From Pseudomonas mendocina (GTDB taxonomy: Bacteria > Pseudomonadota > Gammaproteobacteria > Pseudomonadales > Pseudomonadaceae), in the NCBI RefSeq assembly GCF_003008615.1, contig NZ_CP027657.1:4154001-4218000 (forward strand): a DNA stretch of 64,000 bases. The letters are read 5' to 3'. Position 1 is the first letter of the stretch. Each line of letters begins with the position of its first letter. The position numbers and the translations under genes are program-made. This document shows positions 7,606 through 18,033 of this stretch, in pieces. The notes below the pieces were generated by a model. The model saw only the letters and a program-made list of their open reading frames with translations, was not told the DNA's origin and made no database searches.

Positions 7606-8802
7606 TCAGGCGCCGCGAATGAAGCGCGCGATCCGCTCGGCTGCTTCGATGCATTCGGCCAGCGGTGCAACCAGTGCCATGCGCACGCGACCGGCCCCCG
7701 GATTGACGCCATTCACTTCGCGCGACAGGTAGGAGCCTGGCACCACGGTCACGTGCTCGCTGGCGAACAGATCGCGGGTGAAGAGGGTGTCGTCACCCGG
7801 TGTGCGGGCCCACAGGTAGAAACCGCCGTCGGGGCGCTGCACGTCCATAACCGGGCCGAGAATGTCCAGCACGGCATCGAACTTCTCGCGGTACATGTCG
7901 CGGTTGGCGCGTACGTGCGCCTCGTCGTTCCAGGCAGCGACGCTGGCCAGCTGGGTTTGTACCGGCATGGCGCAGCCGTGGTAGGTGCGATACAGCAGGA
8001 AGTGCTTGAGGATGTCGGCGTCGCCAGCCACGAAGCCGGAGCGCAGGCCTGGCAGGTTGGAGCGCTTGGACAGGCTGTGGAACACCACGCAGCGTTTGAA
8101 ATCATTACGGCCCAGCTCGGCGCAGGCACTCAACAGGCCGGGCGGTGGCGCGTCTTCGTCGAAGTACAGCTCGCTGTAGCATTCGTCGGCGGCGATGACG
8201 AAGTCATGCTCATCGGCCAGGGCGATCAGTTTCTTCAGGGTGGCGAGCGGAATCAGTGCGCCAGTGGGGTTGCCCGGCGAGCAGAGGAACAGGATCTGGC
8301 AGCGCTGCCAGACCTCGCTGGGCACGGCGTCGAAATCCGGATTGAAACCGTGAGCTTCCAGGCAGGGCAGGTAGTGCGGCTCGGCGCCGGCGAGAAACGC
8401 CGCACCTTCATAGATCTGGTAGAACGGGTTGGGGCTGACCACCAGGCCCTTGGCGTTGCGGTCGACAACAGCCTGGGTGAAGGCGAACAGCGCTTCACGG
8501 GTGCCGTTGACCGGCAGCACATGGCGCGCTGCATTCAGCCAGCCTTGCGGTACACCGAAGCGACGCTCGCACCAGGTGGCGATGCTCTGGCGCAGCTCTG
8601 GCAGGCCCAGCGTGGTGGGGTATACCGCCAGCTTGTCGAGGTTGTCGGTCAGCGCCTTGCCGACGAAGTCGGGCGAGCGGTGCTTGGGCTCGCCAATGGA
8701 CAGGGCGATGGGGCGCTTGTCCGCCGCAGGCTGCACGCTGCCGAGCAGTTCGCGGAGTTTCTCGAAGGGGTAGGGCTGCAACTGGGCGAGGGCGTGGTTC
8801 AT
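7606..8802 (-). CDS. dapC: N-succinyldiaminopimelate aminotransferase
   Basis: This 398-residue fold-type I aminotransferase converts N-succinyl-2-amino-6-ketopimelate to N-succinyl-LL-diaminopimelate with glutamate as donor in lysine and peptidoglycan precursor synthesis. SLSKRSNLPGLRSGFVAG contains the PLP-binding Lys, and LCSPGNPTGALIP is the substrate/PLP motif. The start MNHALAQLQPYPFEKLRELL (ATG 8802) is the family-typical N-terminus; the frame stays open far upstream to 9621 only because of high GC. dapD close by and the known Pseudomonas dapC-glnD neighbourhood support the name over a generic aminotransferase. Confidence 0.92.
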   Translation of the reverse strand: MNHALAQLQPYPFEKLRELLGSVQPAADKRPIALSIGEPKHRSPDFVGKALTDNLDKLAVYPTTLGLPELRQSIATWCERRFGVPQGWLNAARHVLPVNGTREALFAFTQAVVDRNAKGLVVSPNPFYQIYEGAAFLAGAEPHYLPCLEAHGFNPDFDAVPSEVWQRCQILFLCSPGNPTGALIPLATLKKLIALADEHDFVIAADECYSELYFDEDAPPPGLLSACAELGRNDFKRCVVFHSLSKRSNLPGLRSGFVAGDADILKHFLLYRTYHGCAMPVQTQLASVAAWNDEAHVRANRDMYREKFDAVLDILGPVMDVQRPDGGFYLWARTPGDDTLFTRDLFASEHVTVVPGSYLSREVNGVNPGAGRVRMALVAPLAECIEAAERIARFIRGA

Positions 8803-9003
8803 GATGATCCGACGAGTCCTTTGTGAGGCGGCGACAAAGCTGGCGACACTAGCACGGCAGGCCTTTCGGGGAAATTCCCTTCGTCCGTCCGTTTTCCATC
8901 CGTTTAGGTCGCCAAACCGATGCCGGGCTGCCTCAAGACGGTGCACGCCGGGCCGATAATCCAGGCGTACCCGTTCACCCCTTCTTTTTGGCGAGCTTTC
9001 TCC

Positions 9004-10896
9004 ATGCGCACCCTCAAATTCAGTCACAAGATCATGCTGGCTGCTTCCCTGGTGGTCATTGCGGCTTTCGCGTCGTTCGCGCTGTACAACGATTACCTGC
9101 AACGCAACGCGATTCGTGACAGCCTGTCGAACTACCTCAACGACGTTGGCCTGGTGTCCACCGGCAACATTCAGCACTGGCTCACGGGACGTATGCAATT
9201 GCTGGATAACGTCGCCGAGTCCGTGCAGGACGATGCCTCGCCCGAGGCCCTGAGCAAGAACCTGCAGCACCGCAGCGTCGCCTCGGCCTTCCTCTATACC
9301 TATTTCGGCCAGACCGATGGCACCTACACCCAGTATCCGCCCAGCGAGCTGCCTGCCGGCTACGATCCGCGCCAGCGTCCCTGGTACAAGAGCGCGCTGG
9401 GTAGCAACGGCCCGGGTTTGACCGAGCCCTACCTGGCGGCCGATCCACGTGACGGTCTGCTGATCACCATCACCCGTCCGGTCAGCGCTGGCGGCACTCT
9501 GCAGGGCGTCGTGGGAGGCGATCTGAAGTTGCAGACGGTGGACGACATCCTCAACTCCTTCGACCTCGGCGGCATGGGCTACGCCTTTCTGGTCGACGAC
9601 AAGGGCACGGTGCTGGTGCATCCCGACAAGAGCCTGGTGCTCAAGACCCTTGCGGATATCTTCCCCAGCGGTGCGCCGCGCCTGGCGGCCGGCCTACAGG
9701 GCGCGTCGGCCATCGACGGCGGTGCGCGCCTTGTCACCTTCCTGCCGGTGCAGGGGCTGGCAGGCGTACGCTGGTACGTCGGTCTTTCGGTCGACGAGAG
9801 CAAGGCGTTCGCCGCGCTCACCGAGTTTCGCGTCTCTGCGTTGATGGTCACTGTCATCGGTGTGGTGGCCATCCTGATCCTGCTGGGGGCGCTGATCCGT
9901 ATCCTGCTGCGTCCGCTGCACGTGATGAGCCATGCCATGGGTGGCATCGCCGAGGGCGAGGGTGACCTGACGCAGCGTCTGACGATCAACTCCGGTGATG
10001 AATTCGGTGACTTGGCTGGTGCCTTCAACCGCTTCGTCGAGCGTATTCACGAGTCGATCCGTGAGGTGGCCTCGGCGACCCGCGAAGTGCATGCGCGGGT
10101 GAGCACCGTGGTGCAGGCCTCCAATGCCTCGATGGGCAACTCCAGTGAGCAGGCTGCACGTACCGACAGCGTCGCGGCGGCGATCAACGAATTGGGCGCG
10201 GCCGCCCAGGAGATCGCGCGCAATGCCGCCGACGCTTCGGTGCAGGCCAGCGACGCCCGCCGCGATGCCGAGGAAGGCCAGGGCATGGTGGAGCGCACCC
10301 TGGGCTCGATGAGCGAGTTGTCGGAGAAGATTCAGGCCTCGGGCAAGCACATCGAGTTGCTCAGCGAGAAGAGCAACGACATCGGCCAGATCCTTGACGT
10401 GATCAAGGGGATTTCCGAGCAGACCAATCTGCTGGCGCTCAACGCGGCCATCGAGGCTGCGCGTGCGGGCGAGGCAGGGCGTGGTTTCGCCGTGGTGGCC
10501 GACGAGGTGCGTAACCTGGCGCAGCGTACGCAAAGCTCGGCGTTGGAAATCCAGCAGATGATCGAGCAACTGCAGGCCGGTGCCCGTGACGCGGTAGCGA
10601 CCATGACCGAAAGCCGTCGGTTCAGCGACGATAGCGTGCGCATCGGCGGGCAGGCGGGGGAAAACCTGCGTGGCGTGACCCGGCGCATCGGTGAGATCGA
10701 TGGTATGAACCAGTCCGTGGCCACCGCCACCGAGGAGCAGACCTCGGTGATCGAGAGCCTCAACGTCGACATCACCGAGATCAACACGCTGAACCAGGAT
10801 GGCGTGCGCAACCTGCAGGCCAGCCTGAGCGCCTGTACCGAGTTGGATCAGCAGGTCGGGCGACTCAAGCAGCTGGTGGACAGCTTCAGGATCTGA
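9004..10896 (+). CDS. methyl-accepting chemotaxis protein with dCache sensor (PctA-like)
   Basis: This 630-residue transmembrane chemoreceptor has TM1 at about 8-28, a periplasmic double-Cache domain at about 35-275, TM2 at about 278-303 ([18 protein letters not shown]), HAMP at about 305-360 and a signalling domain to the end, with the conserved tip [20 protein letters not shown]. The Cache domain carries Y120, R125, W127, Y128 ([10 protein letters not shown]), Y143 and D173, matching most of the amino-acid-binding motif known from PctA. The Asp expected two residues after Y143 is Ala, with Asp at 147. It probably senses amino acids. ATG 9004 is preferred over ATG 8920, which would add a non-membrane leader. 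It is divergent from dapC. Confidence 0.9.
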   Translation: MRTLKFSHKIMLAASLVVIAAFASFALYNDYLQRNAIRDSLSNYLNDVGLVSTGNIQHWLTGRMQLLDNVAESVQDDASPEALSKNLQHRSVASAFLYTYFGQTDGTYTQYPPSELPAGYDPRQRPWYKSALGSNGPGLTEPYLAADPRDGLLITITRPVSAGGTLQGVVGGDLKLQTVDDILNSFDLGGMGYAFLVDDKGTVLVHPDKSLVLKTLADIFPSGAPRLAAGLQGASAIDGGARLVTFLPVQGLAGVRWYVGLSVDESKAFAALTEFRVSALMVTVIGVVAILILLGALIRILLRPLHVMSHAMGGIAEGEGDLTQRLTINSGDEFGDLAGAFNRFVERIHESIREVASATREVHARVSTVVQASNASMGNSSEQAARTDSVAAAINELGAAAQEIARNAADASVQASDARRDAEEGQGMVERTLGSMSELSEKIQASGKHIELLSEKSNDIGQILDVIKGISEQTNLLALNAAIEAARAGEAGRGFAVVADEVRNLAQRTQSSALEIQQMIEQLQAGARDAVATMTESRRFSDDSVRIGGQAGENLRGVTRRIGEIDGMNQSVATATEEQTSVIESLNVDITEINTLNQDGVRNLQASLSACTELDQQVGRLKQLVDSFRI

Positions 10897-10907
10897 CCGC
10901 GAACCAT

Positions 10908-10950
10908 CCCGACCGATGAGGCGGCGGTCTGTATCGCCTCATCGGTCGGG
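10908..10950. terminator. 16-bp perfect hairpin between the chemoreceptor gene and glnD
   Basis: CCCGACCGATGAGGCG (10908-10923) pairs perfectly with CGCCTCATCGGTCGGG (10935-10950) across an 11-base loop. It occupies almost the whole gap between two convergent stop codons. No T run follows on either strand, so it is not a classical intrinsic terminator; it may block read-through or protect 3' ends. Confidence 0.5.
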
Positions 10951-10952
10951 CC

Positions 10953-13649
10953 TTAGAAGGTGATCTGCGTCGGGCTCGGTGTGCTCGGTTCCGAGAGCTT
11001 GGCGATGATGGTTTCCTGCAGGCGAGCGCAGAGCTCCGGATCCGACAATGGCTGGTTGTTGGCGTCGGTGACGAAGAACACGTCTTCTACTCGCTCGCCG
11101 AGCGTGGCGATCTTGGCGTTCTGCAGCGACAGGTCGTATTCGAGGAAGATCCGCCCGATACGTGCCAGTAGACCGGGGCGATCCGGAGCGGTCAGTTCCA
11201 GAACGGTCACCGGACGCTGCGCGTCGTTGTGGATCGTTACCTGTGGGGCGAAGGCGAAGTGCTTGAGCTGGCGTGGTACGCGACGCTGGATGATGGTCGG
11301 GTAGTCGTCCGGGTTCTTCAAGGCTTCGATCAGGCCCGCGCGAATCTGCTGGATACGTGCCGGGTTGTCACCAATCGAGCCGCCGTCGGCGTCCAGCACT
11401 ACATAGGTATCGAGGGTGAACTGGCTGGTGGAGGTGATGATTCGCGCATCGTGAATGTTCAGGTTGAGCTGACTCATCGCGGCTACGGTCACGGCGAAGA
11501 AGTCGTGCTGATCCGGCGCGTAAATGAATATCTGCGTGCCACCCTCGAACTCGCGTTGGGTGGTTTCCTTCATCAACACCAGCGGGCCGCCATTGTTGGG
11601 GTGCTGGAGGATGGCGTCGGTATGCCAGGCCACGTCGCCTGCGGTGTGGCGCAGGAAGTAGTCGTCACCGAGCTGGCTCCACAGCTGTTCCGCGTCGTCC
11701 GGGTCGATGCCGCTGCGCACCAGGATATCCAGCGCGGCGCTCTGCGTCTGGCGGATCTGCTCTTCACGATCCAGCGGGTTTTCCAGGCCGCGGCGCAGGG
11801 CGCGCTTGGTCTCGGTGTAGAGCTGGCGCAGCAGGCTCGCGCGCCAGGAGTTCCACAGGCTGGGGTTGGTGGCGTTGATGTCGGCCACGGTCAGCACGTA
11901 GAGGTAATCGAGGTGGGTCTGATCACCGACGAACTGGGCGAAGTCGTGGATTACCTGTGGGTCGGACAGATCCTTGCGCTGCGCGGTGGTGGACATCACC
12001 AGGTGGTTCTGCACCAGCCAGACGATCAATGCGCTGTCCCAGGCCGGTAGGTGGTGACGGCGGGCGAAGGCTTCGGCGTCTACCGCGCCCAGCTCCGAGT
12101 GGTCGCCGCCGCGACCCTTGCCGATGTCGTGGTAGAGACCGGCGAGGTAGATCAGCTCGGACTTGGGCAGCTTGTCGATCAATTTGCTGGCCAGCGGGAA
12201 TTTCTCCGCCAGCTCCGGCCAGCGGAACTTGCGCAGGTGCTTGATCAGGTTGAGGGTGTGCGCATCGACGGTATAGATGTGGAACAGGTCGTGCTGCATC
12301 TGCCCGACGATATGGCCGAACTCCGGCAGGTAGCGGCCGAGGATGCCGTAGCGATTCATCCGCCGCAGGTTGCGGTGGATGCCTTCCTTGCACTTGAACA
12401 GCTCGATGAACAGGCTGGTGTTGCGGATGTCCTTGCGGAAGTCGTCGTCGATCAGGTCGCGGCTGTCGCGCAGCAGGCGAATGCTGTCAGCCCGAACGCC
12501 CTTGATCTCCGGGTTCTGCGCCATCAGCACGAATACTTCGATGATGGCGAAGGGCGTGCGCTTGAAGACGTTCGGGTGGGTGACCTCGATATAGCCGTCA
12601 CGCACCTGGAAGCGGCTGTTCAGTGGCGTGGCCGGGCCGCTTTCACCCGCGCGCAGGATGACTTCCTCGAAGTGCTGGTTGATCAGGTCGGACAGCTCGG
12701 AGATGCCCATGACCACACGGTAGTACTTCTGCATGAAGTGCTCGATGCTGCGCTTGCCGTCACCGTCCTTGTAGCCGAACAGCGCGGCGATCTTCGCCTG
12801 GTGGTCGAACAGCAGGCGATCTTCGGCGCGGCCGGCGAGCATGTGCAGGGCGTAGCGCACCTTCCACAGGAATTCCTGGCTGGAGGAGAGCAGGGCGTAC
12901 TCGCTTTCCAGCAGGAAACCGTGGCCGACCAGAGCCTGCAGGTTGAGCGTGCCGAACTGGCGGCGCGCGACCCAGAGCACGGTCTGGATATCGCGCAGGC
13001 CACCGGGCGAGCCTTTGACGTTTGGCTCGAGGTTGTATTCGGTGTCGTTGTACTTGCTGTGGCGCGCCTTGCGCTCTTCGCGCTTGGCCAGATAGAAGTG
13101 CTTGCTTGGCCACATGGCGTCGGTGCTGGTCACTTGCTGCATGCGCTGACGCAGGTGCTCGGGGCCGGCGATGGTGCGGCTTTCCATCAGGTTGGTGATC
13201 ACCGTCAGGTCGGCGCGCGCCTCTTCGGCGCATTCCTCTACCGAGCGCACGCTCTGCCCGACTTCCAGGCCGATGTCCCAGAGCAGGGTGAGGAAGCCTT
13301 CGATGGACTCGCGGAAGATCTCGTGGTCGGCGCTGTCGAGGAGGATCAGCAGGTCGATGTCGGAGTAGGGGTGCAGCTCGCCGCGCCCGTAGCCGCCAAC
13401 GGCGAGCAGGGCGATGTCGGCGTCTTCGCTCCAGGTGAAGCGCTTCCAGGCTTCCTGCAGGATCTGGTCGACGAACCAGGCGCGGTCTTCGACCAGGCGG
13501 CGGATATCGCGTCCGCTGCGAAAGCGCTCATCCAGTACCTCGTGCGCACCACGGATGGCTTTCTTGAATGCGGCGATGGGGCTGGATTTGAGGGCCAGCT
13601 CGGCCTGGAACTGACCGGGGTCAAACAGTTCGGGGTCCATCTGCGGCAT
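10953..13649 (-). CDS. glnD: bifunctional [protein-PII] uridylyltransferase / uridylyl-removing enzyme
   Basis: This 898-residue cytosolic nitrogen sensor adds UMP to PII (GlnB/GlnK) when glutamine is low and removes it when glutamine is high. Domains in order: nucleotidyltransferase with [19 protein letters not shown] (about 95-115), a helical region, an HD hydrolase domain with [16 protein letters not shown] near 510, and two C-terminal ACT domains (about 700-785 and 810-890; [21 protein letters not shown] is typical) that bind glutamine. Length matches Pseudomonas GlnD. Upstream on the same strand is map, separated by a family B repeat that lies 25 bases before the glnD start codon. Confidence 0.96.
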   Translation of the reverse strand: MPQMDPELFDPGQFQAELALKSSPIAAFKKAIRGAHEVLDERFRSGRDIRRLVEDRAWFVDQILQEAWKRFTWSEDADIALLAVGGYGRGELHPYSDIDLLILLDSADHEIFRESIEGFLTLLWDIGLEVGQSVRSVEECAEEARADLTVITNLMESRTIAGPEHLRQRMQQVTSTDAMWPSKHFYLAKREERKARHSKYNDTEYNLEPNVKGSPGGLRDIQTVLWVARRQFGTLNLQALVGHGFLLESEYALLSSSQEFLWKVRYALHMLAGRAEDRLLFDHQAKIAALFGYKDGDGKRSIEHFMQKYYRVVMGISELSDLINQHFEEVILRAGESGPATPLNSRFQVRDGYIEVTHPNVFKRTPFAIIEVFVLMAQNPEIKGVRADSIRLLRDSRDLIDDDFRKDIRNTSLFIELFKCKEGIHRNLRRMNRYGILGRYLPEFGHIVGQMQHDLFHIYTVDAHTLNLIKHLRKFRWPELAEKFPLASKLIDKLPKSELIYLAGLYHDIGKGRGGDHSELGAVDAEAFARRHHLPAWDSALIVWLVQNHLVMSTTAQRKDLSDPQVIHDFAQFVGDQTHLDYLYVLTVADINATNPSLWNSWRASLLRQLYTETKRALRRGLENPLDREEQIRQTQSAALDILVRSGIDPDDAEQLWSQLGDDYFLRHTAGDVAWHTDAILQHPNNGGPLVLMKETTQREFEGGTQIFIYAPDQHDFFAVTVAAMSQLNLNIHDARIITSTSQFTLDTYVVLDADGGSIGDNPARIQQIRAGLIEALKNPDDYPTIIQRRVPRQLKHFAFAPQVTIHNDAQRPVTVLELTAPDRPGLLARIGRIFLEYDLSLQNAKIATLGERVEDVFFVTDANNQPLSDPELCARLQETIIAKLSEPSTPSPTQITF

Positions 13650-13674
13650 GCAGGTGCCTTCCTTATATAGAGTT

Positions 13675-13696
13675 CGTAGGGTGCGCCGTGCGCACC
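13675..13696. repeat. short hairpin repeat, family B, between map and glnD
   Basis: CGTAGGGTGCGCC followed by GTGCGCACC, identical to the copy at 7540-7561. It lies in the short map-glnD gap, 25 bases upstream of the glnD start codon, where a hairpin could affect translation start or separate the two transcripts. Confidence 0.7.
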
Positions 13697-13717
13697 TTTG
13701 CGGTTCTTGGTGTGGCC

Positions 13718-14500
13718 TCAGGCCGAGGTGCGCGCGATGGTGTCATCACTGCGCAGGGTGAGAATCTCGTAGCCATCGGCGGTGACCAGCACGGTGTGTT
13801 CCCACTGTGCCGACAGCTTGCGATCCTTGGTGATGGCGGTCCAGCCGTCGCCGAGCAGGCGGGTTTCCGGGCGGCCCTGGTTGATCATTGGCTCGATGGT
13901 GAAGGTCATGCCTTCCTTAAGTTCCATGCCGGTGCCGGCCTTGCCGTAGTGCAGCACCTGCGGCTCTTCATGGAATACTGCGCCGATGCCGTGGCCGCAG
14001 TATTCGCGCACGACCGAGAACCCGTTCTTTTCCGCGTGCTTCTGGATCACCTCGCCGATATCGCCCAGGCGAGCGCCCGGCTTGACCAGCTCGATACCTT
14101 TATACATGCACTCCTGGGTGATCTTGGCCAGGCGTTCGGCCCACTCGGCGACCTTGCCGACCATGAACATCTTGCTGGTATCGCCGTGGTAGCCGTCCTT
14201 GATCACGGTGACGTCGATGTTCAGCACGTCGCCGTCCTTGAGCGGCTTATCGTTGGGAATGCCGTGGCACACCACGTGGTTGATCGAAGTGCAGATCGAC
14301 TTGGGGAAGCCCTTGTAGTTGAGCGGGGCGGGAATGGCCTTCTGCACGTTGACGATGTAGTCGTGGCAGATGCGGTCGAGCTCGTCGGTGGTGACGCCCG
14401 GTTTGACGTGCTCACCGATCATCTCCAGCACTTCGGCGGCCAGGCGGCCAGCCACGCGCATTTTCTCGATTTCTTCGGGGGATTTGAGGGTGACGGTCAT
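13718..14500 (-). CDS. map: methionine aminopeptidase, type I
   Basis: The product has 260 residues from ATG 14500 ([21 protein letters not shown]). It removes the initiator Met co-translationally using two divalent metals. Metal ligands are visible: Asp in [20 protein letters not shown] (two Asp), His in [13 protein letters not shown], Glu in FTIEPMIN and Glu in [11 protein letters not shown]. The length is that of the single-domain E. coli-type enzyme. The frame extends upstream to 14557 without a motif and is disfavoured. It is divergent from rpsB, the classic map/rpsB arrangement of gammaproteobacteria. Confidence 0.95.
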   Translation of the reverse strand: MTVTLKSPEEIEKMRVAGRLAAEVLEMIGEHVKPGVTTDELDRICHDYIVNVQKAIPAPLNYKGFPKSICTSINHVVCHGIPNDKPLKDGDVLNIDVTVIKDGYHGDTSKMFMVGKVAEWAERLAKITQECMYKGIELVKPGARLGDIGEVIQKHAEKNGFSVVREYCGHGIGAVFHEEPQVLHYGKAGTGMELKEGMTFTIEPMINQGRPETRLLGDGWTAITKDRKLSAQWEHTVLVTADGYEILTLRSDDTIARTSA

Positions 14501-14644
14501 ATCGGGCTCTCGGGTGCACACGGAAAAGGTGCTTATATTAACAGCTACGCGGCGCAAGCCCCACAGGTAGCGAAGGGCGAGGCAAGTGACATGCCGATGT
14601 TGAGGTGTTGTGGCGTGAGGTTTGTAGCTTGTCGCGGCTTTGTG

Positions 14645-14653
14645 TGGTATAAA
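14645..14653 (+). promoter_or_regulatory. rpsB extended -10 promoter
   Basis: TGTGGTATAAA upstream of rpsB contains TGG directly before TATAAA (14648-14653), an extended -10 element. No good -35 box is seen 16-18 bases upstream, as expected for this promoter class. It predicts a transcript start near 14660 and a 5' leader of about 130 bases. Similar extended -10 promoters are known for rpsB-tsf in gammaproteobacteria. Confidence 0.55.
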
Positions 14654-14659
14654 ACGCGC

Positions 14660-14793
14660 CGCTTTACGGGCGGTACGTCCGAAAGCTCAAACCCACACAC
14701 GTATCGACACGGTTTCCTGGGTGCCTTTCGACAAGTTCGAGGGTTGGAAGCTGGGATACGTGGAGGCCTAACCCGACTTATCAAGGAACTATC
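14660..14793 (+). promoter_or_regulatory. rpsB-tsf mRNA leader, probable S2 autoregulatory region
   Basis: The leader ends with GGGATACGTGGAGGC then CTAACCC before the Shine-Dalgarno AAGGAA. As I recall, almost the same block precedes rpsB in E. coli, where the leader (also catalogued as t44 RNA, between map and rpsB) mediates repression by excess ribosomal protein S2. The start coordinate is inferred from the promoter; the fold was not computed. Confidence 0.55.
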
Positions 14794-15537
14794 ATGTCCC
14801 AAGTCAACATGCGCGATATGCTGAAGGCCGGTGTGCACTTCGGCCACCAGACCCGTTACTGGAACCCGAAAATGGGCAAGTACATTTTCGGCGCGCGTAA
14901 CAAGATTCACATCATCAACCTCGAAAAAACCCTGCCGATGTTCAACGAAGCTCAGGCTTTCGTTGAGAAGCTGGCTGCTGGCAAGAACAAGATCCTGTTC
15001 GTCGGCACCAAGCGTTCCGCTGGCAAGATCGTTCGCGAAGAAGCTGCTCGTTGCGGCTCGCCGTTCGTCGATCACCGCTGGTTGGGCGGCATGCTGACCA
15101 ACTACAAAACCATCCGCGCCTCGATCAAGCGTCTGCGTGAGCTGGAAGTTCAGTCCCAGGACGGTACTTTCGCCAAGCTGACCAAGAAAGAAGCCCTGAT
15201 GCGTTCGCGTGATCTGGAAAAACTGGATCGCAGCCTGGGCGGTATCAAGGACATGGGCGGCCTGCCGGACGCACTGTTCGTGATCGACGTTGACCACGAG
15301 CGCATCGCTATCACCGAAGCCAACAAGCTGGGCATCCCGGTTATCGGCATCGTCGATACCAACAGCAGCCCGGAAGGCGTTGACTACATCATCCCGGGTA
15401 ACGATGACGCCATCCGCGCCATCCAGCTGTACATGGGTGCTATGGCTGACGCCGTGATCCGTGGTCGCAGCAACGCTGGCGGCGCGACTGAAGAGTTCGT
15501 CGAAGAAGCCGCGGCTGCCGAGAGCGCCGAAGGCTAA
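14794..15537 (+). CDS. rpsB: 30S ribosomal protein S2
   Basis: The product is 247 residues. [46 protein letters not shown] is the S2 N-terminus, and [30 protein letters not shown] is the conserved C-terminal block. S2 binds the small subunit late in assembly, next to S1. AAGGAA lies 6-8 bases before the ATG. tsf follows after an attenuator-like terminator. Codon use is strongly biased, as expected for a highly expressed gene. Confidence 0.98.
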   Translation: MSQVNMRDMLKAGVHFGHQTRYWNPKMGKYIFGARNKIHIINLEKTLPMFNEAQAFVEKLAAGKNKILFVGTKRSAGKIVREEAARCGSPFVDHRWLGGMLTNYKTIRASIKRLRELEVQSQDGTFAKLTKKEALMRSRDLEKLDRSLGGIKDMGGLPDALFVIDVDHERIAITEANKLGIPVIGIVDTNSSPEGVDYIIPGNDDAIRAIQLYMGAMADAVIRGRSNAGGATEEFVEEAAAAESAEG

Positions 15538-15540
15538 GCG

Positions 15541-15598
15541 GTAACGCAAAGCATCTAGCGTTACGCGCTGTGCAAGAAGGGGGCTAAGCCCCCTTTTT
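15541..15598 (+). terminator. rpsB-tsf intercistronic hairpins with U-tract
   Basis: Two hairpins follow the rpsB stop. GTAACGC (15541-15547) pairs with GCGTTAC (15558-15564). GGGGGC (15579-15584) pairs with GCCCCC (15588-15593), followed by TTTTT. The second has intrinsic-terminator form. Since tsf is normally co-transcribed with rpsB, it probably acts as a partial terminator that lowers tsf relative to rpsB. Confidence 0.75.
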
Positions 15599-15666
15599 GC
15601 CACTCAAAGATTTGATCGCCCGCCATGCGGGTGAATGGTTGAAGACCTACCAAGAGGATTTTCAAG

Positions 15667-16530
15667 ATGGCAGAAGTTACTGCAGCCCTGGTTAAAGAAC
15701 TGCGCGAGCGTACCGGCCAAGGCATGATGGAGTGCAAGAAGGCTCTGGTTGCCGCTGGTGGCGACATCGAGAAGGCCATTGATGACATGCGCGCTTCGGG
15801 CGCCATCAAGGCCGCCAAGAAGGCTGGCAACATCGCCGCCGAAGGCTCCATCGCCGTTCGTGTCGAAGGCGGCCGTGGCCTGATCATCGAAGTCAACTCG
15901 CAGACTGACTTCCTGGCTCTGCAGGACGACTTCAAAGGCTTCGTGAAAGAAAGCCTGGATGAAGCCTTCGAGCAGAACCTGACCGACGCCGCTCCGCTGA
16001 TCGCTTCGCGCGAATCGGCTCGTGAGGCTCTGGTTGCCAAGTGCGGCGAGAACGTCAACATCCGTCGTCTGACTGCCGTTACCGGCGAAACCGTTGGTGC
16101 CTACCTGCACGGCCACCGCATCGGCGTTCTGGTCGTCCTGAAAGGCGGCAACGACGAACTGGCCAAGCACGTTGCCATGCACGTTGCTGCCTCCAATCCG
16201 GCCGTTGTATCGCCGGATCAGGTCTCCGAAGAGCTGGTTGCCAAGGAAAAAGAGATCTTCCTGCAACTGAACGCCGAGAAGATCGCTGGCAAGCCGGAAA
16301 ACATCGTCGAGAACATGGTCAAAGGCCGTATCGCCAAGTTCCTGGCTGAAGCCAGCCTGGTCGAGCAAGCCTTCATCATGGATCCGGAAGTCAAGGTCGG
16401 TGACCTGGTCAAGAAAGCCGGCGCTGAAGTCGTTTCCTTCGTACGTTACGAAGTGGGCGAAGGCATCGAGAAGGCCGAGACCGACTTCGCTGCCGAAGTT
16501 GCCGCTCAGGTTGCTGCCAGCAAGCAGTAA
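15667..16530 (+). CDS. tsf: elongation factor Ts
   Basis: This 287-residue factor is the GDP exchange factor for EF-Tu. The N-terminal UBA-like module is TAALVKELRERTGQGMMECKKALV, and NSQTDFLALQDDFKGF is the TDF motif that contacts EF-Tu's GTPase domain. The core domains follow, with YLHGHRIGVLVVLKGG. AGAGGA lies just upstream of the ATG. The gene lies between two terminators, so it depends on read-through from rpsB or on a weak promoter in the gap. Confidence 0.98.
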   Translation: MAEVTAALVKELRERTGQGMMECKKALVAAGGDIEKAIDDMRASGAIKAAKKAGNIAAEGSIAVRVEGGRGLIIEVNSQTDFLALQDDFKGFVKESLDEAFEQNLTDAAPLIASRESAREALVAKCGENVNIRRLTAVTGETVGAYLHGHRIGVLVVLKGGNDELAKHVAMHVAASNPAVVSPDQVSEELVAKEKEIFLQLNAEKIAGKPENIVENMVKGRIAKFLAEASLVEQAFIMDPEVKVGDLVKKAGAEVVSFVRYEVGEGIEKAETDFAAEVAAQVAASKQ

Positions 16531-16552
16531 TCGGTTTTCGGTATGTGTCCCC

Positions 16553-16586
16553 AGAGAGGCTGCCCGTTTGCGCGGGCGGCCTCTTT
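16553..16586 (+). terminator. tsf terminator
   Basis: AGAGGCTGCCCG (16555-16566) pairs with CGGGCGGCCTCT (16573-16584) with one bulge, followed by TTT. It separates the rpsB-tsf transcript from pyrH, which therefore needs its own promoter in 16587-16700. Confidence 0.75.
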
Positions 16587-16718
16587 GCCGAATAAGGGGG
16601 TGCGAATAAAGTAACGGTCGTTTCAACGAACGACCGGCGGCGCTGTCGAAGTGCCGGATAATTGCAACGCTCACGGGCGCTGCTAACGAATTTCATACCG
16701 CCGCAGGAGAGACTTGCA

Positions 16719-17462
16719 ATGGCTCAGCAGACGACTGGTCGCCAACCTCGCTACAAACGCATTCTGCTCAAACTTAGCGGCGAGGCCCTGATGGGCTCGG
16801 AAGATTTCGGCATCGATCCCAAGGTGCTCGATCGCATGGCGCTGGAAGTCGGCCAACTGGTCGGCATCGGCGTGCAGGTCGGCCTGGTGATCGGTGGCGG
16901 TAACCTGTTCCGCGGCGCGGCCCTGTCCGCCGCGGGCATGGATCGAGTGACCGGCGACCACATGGGCATGCTGGCCACGGTGATGAACGCCCTGGCCATG
17001 CGCGACGCGCTGGAGCGCTCGAACATCCCGGCCATCGTCATGTCGGCGATCTCCATGGTCGGCGTCACCGACCACTACGACCGCCGCAAGGCCATGCGCC
17101 ACCTGAAGACCGGTGAAGTGGTGATCTTCGCTGCTGGTACCGGCAATCCGTTCTTTACGACTGACTCCGCCGCTTGCCTGCGCGCCATCGAGATCGATGC
17201 CGACGTGGTGCTGAAGGCGACCAAGGTCGATGGCGTGTACACTGCCGACCCGTTCAAGGATCCGCATGCCGAGAAATTCGAGCGCCTGACCTATGACGAG
17301 GTGCTGGATCGCAAGCTGGGCGTGATGGATCTGACCGCCATCTGCCTGTGCCGTGATCACAACATGCCGCTGCGGGTCTTCAACATGAATAAGCCAGGCG
17401 CTCTGCTGAACGTTGTAGTGGGCGGCGCCGAAGGAACTCTGATCGAGGAGGATGCACAATGA
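16719..17462 (+). CDS. pyrH: UMP kinase
   Basis: This 247-residue amino-acid-kinase-fold enzyme phosphorylates UMP to UDP, as a hexamer regulated by GTP and UTP. Start [26 protein letters not shown] at ATG 16719, with GGAGAG 8 bases upstream. Visible motifs are KLSGEAL (phosphate binding), [12 protein letters not shown] and [16 protein letters not shown]. It overlaps frr by four bases, so the two are coupled. It begins the long pyrH-frr-uppS-cdsA-dxr-rseP cluster. Confidence 0.97.
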   Translation: MAQQTTGRQPRYKRILLKLSGEALMGSEDFGIDPKVLDRMALEVGQLVGIGVQVGLVIGGGNLFRGAALSAAGMDRVTGDHMGMLATVMNALAMRDALERSNIPAIVMSAISMVGVTDHYDRRKAMRHLKTGEVVIFAAGTGNPFFTTDSAACLRAIEIDADVVLKATKVDGVYTADPFKDPHAEKFERLTYDEVLDRKLGVMDLTAICLCRDHNMPLRVFNMNKPGALLNVVVGGAEGTLIEEDAQ

Positions 17463-18016
17463 TCAACGACATCAAGAAAGACGCTCAGGAACGCATGAGC
17501 AAGTCCCTGGACGCGCTGGGTCGTAACCTGGCCTCCATTCGAACCGGTCGTGCCCATCCGAGCATTCTCGATAGCATCAAGGTGCCGGCCTGGGGTAGCG
17601 ACATGCCGCTGAATCAGGTTGCAGCGATCACCGTCGAGGACGCTCGTACCCTGAAGATCGTCGCGCATGACAAGACCCTAAGCGCTGCCATCGAGAAGGC
17701 GATTCTGACTTCTGATCTGGGCCTGAACCCGAGCAGCGCCGGCACCACCATCCGCGTGCCGATGCCGGCTCTGACCGAGGAAACTCGCAAGGGCTACACC
17801 AAGCAGGCACGTGGCGTGGCCGAAGATGCCAAGGTTGCCGTGCGCAACGTGCGTCGCGATGCCCTGGCCGAGCTGAAAAAGCTGTCCAAGGCCAAGGAAA
17901 TCAGCGAAGACGAAGAGCGTCGTGCTGCTGACGAACTGCAGAAAATCACCGACAAATTCATCGGCGATGTGGATAAGGCCCTAGAGGTCAAGGAAGCGGA
18001 TCTGATGGCCGTTTGA
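17459..18016 (+). CDS. frr: ribosome recycling factor
   Basis: This 185-residue protein splits post-termination 70S ribosomes together with EF-G. The typical start [37 protein letters not shown] and the C-terminal coiled-coil stretch ([37 protein letters not shown]) show the tRNA-like two-domain fold. ATG overlaps the end of pyrH (ATGA junction). Confidence 0.98.
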   Translation: MINDIKKDAQERMSKSLDALGRNLASIRTGRAHPSILDSIKVPAWGSDMPLNQVAAITVEDARTLKIVAHDKTLSAAIEKAILTSDLGLNPSSAGTTIRVPMPALTEETRKGYTKQARGVAEDAKVAVRNVRRDALAELKKLSKAKEISEDEERRAADELQKITDKFIGDVDKALEVKEADLMAV

Positions 18017-18033
18017 CGGCTGAGCACCCATAC

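Noticed and set aside
8803..9621. Large upstream extension of the dapC reading frame antisense to the chemoreceptor gene
   Set aside because: High-GC third-position effect; the known DapC N-terminus begins at ATG 8802 and the opposite strand carries conserved Cache sequence.
12051..13670. 539-codon open frame antisense to glnD
   Set aside because: GlnD domains on the minus strand explain this region completely.
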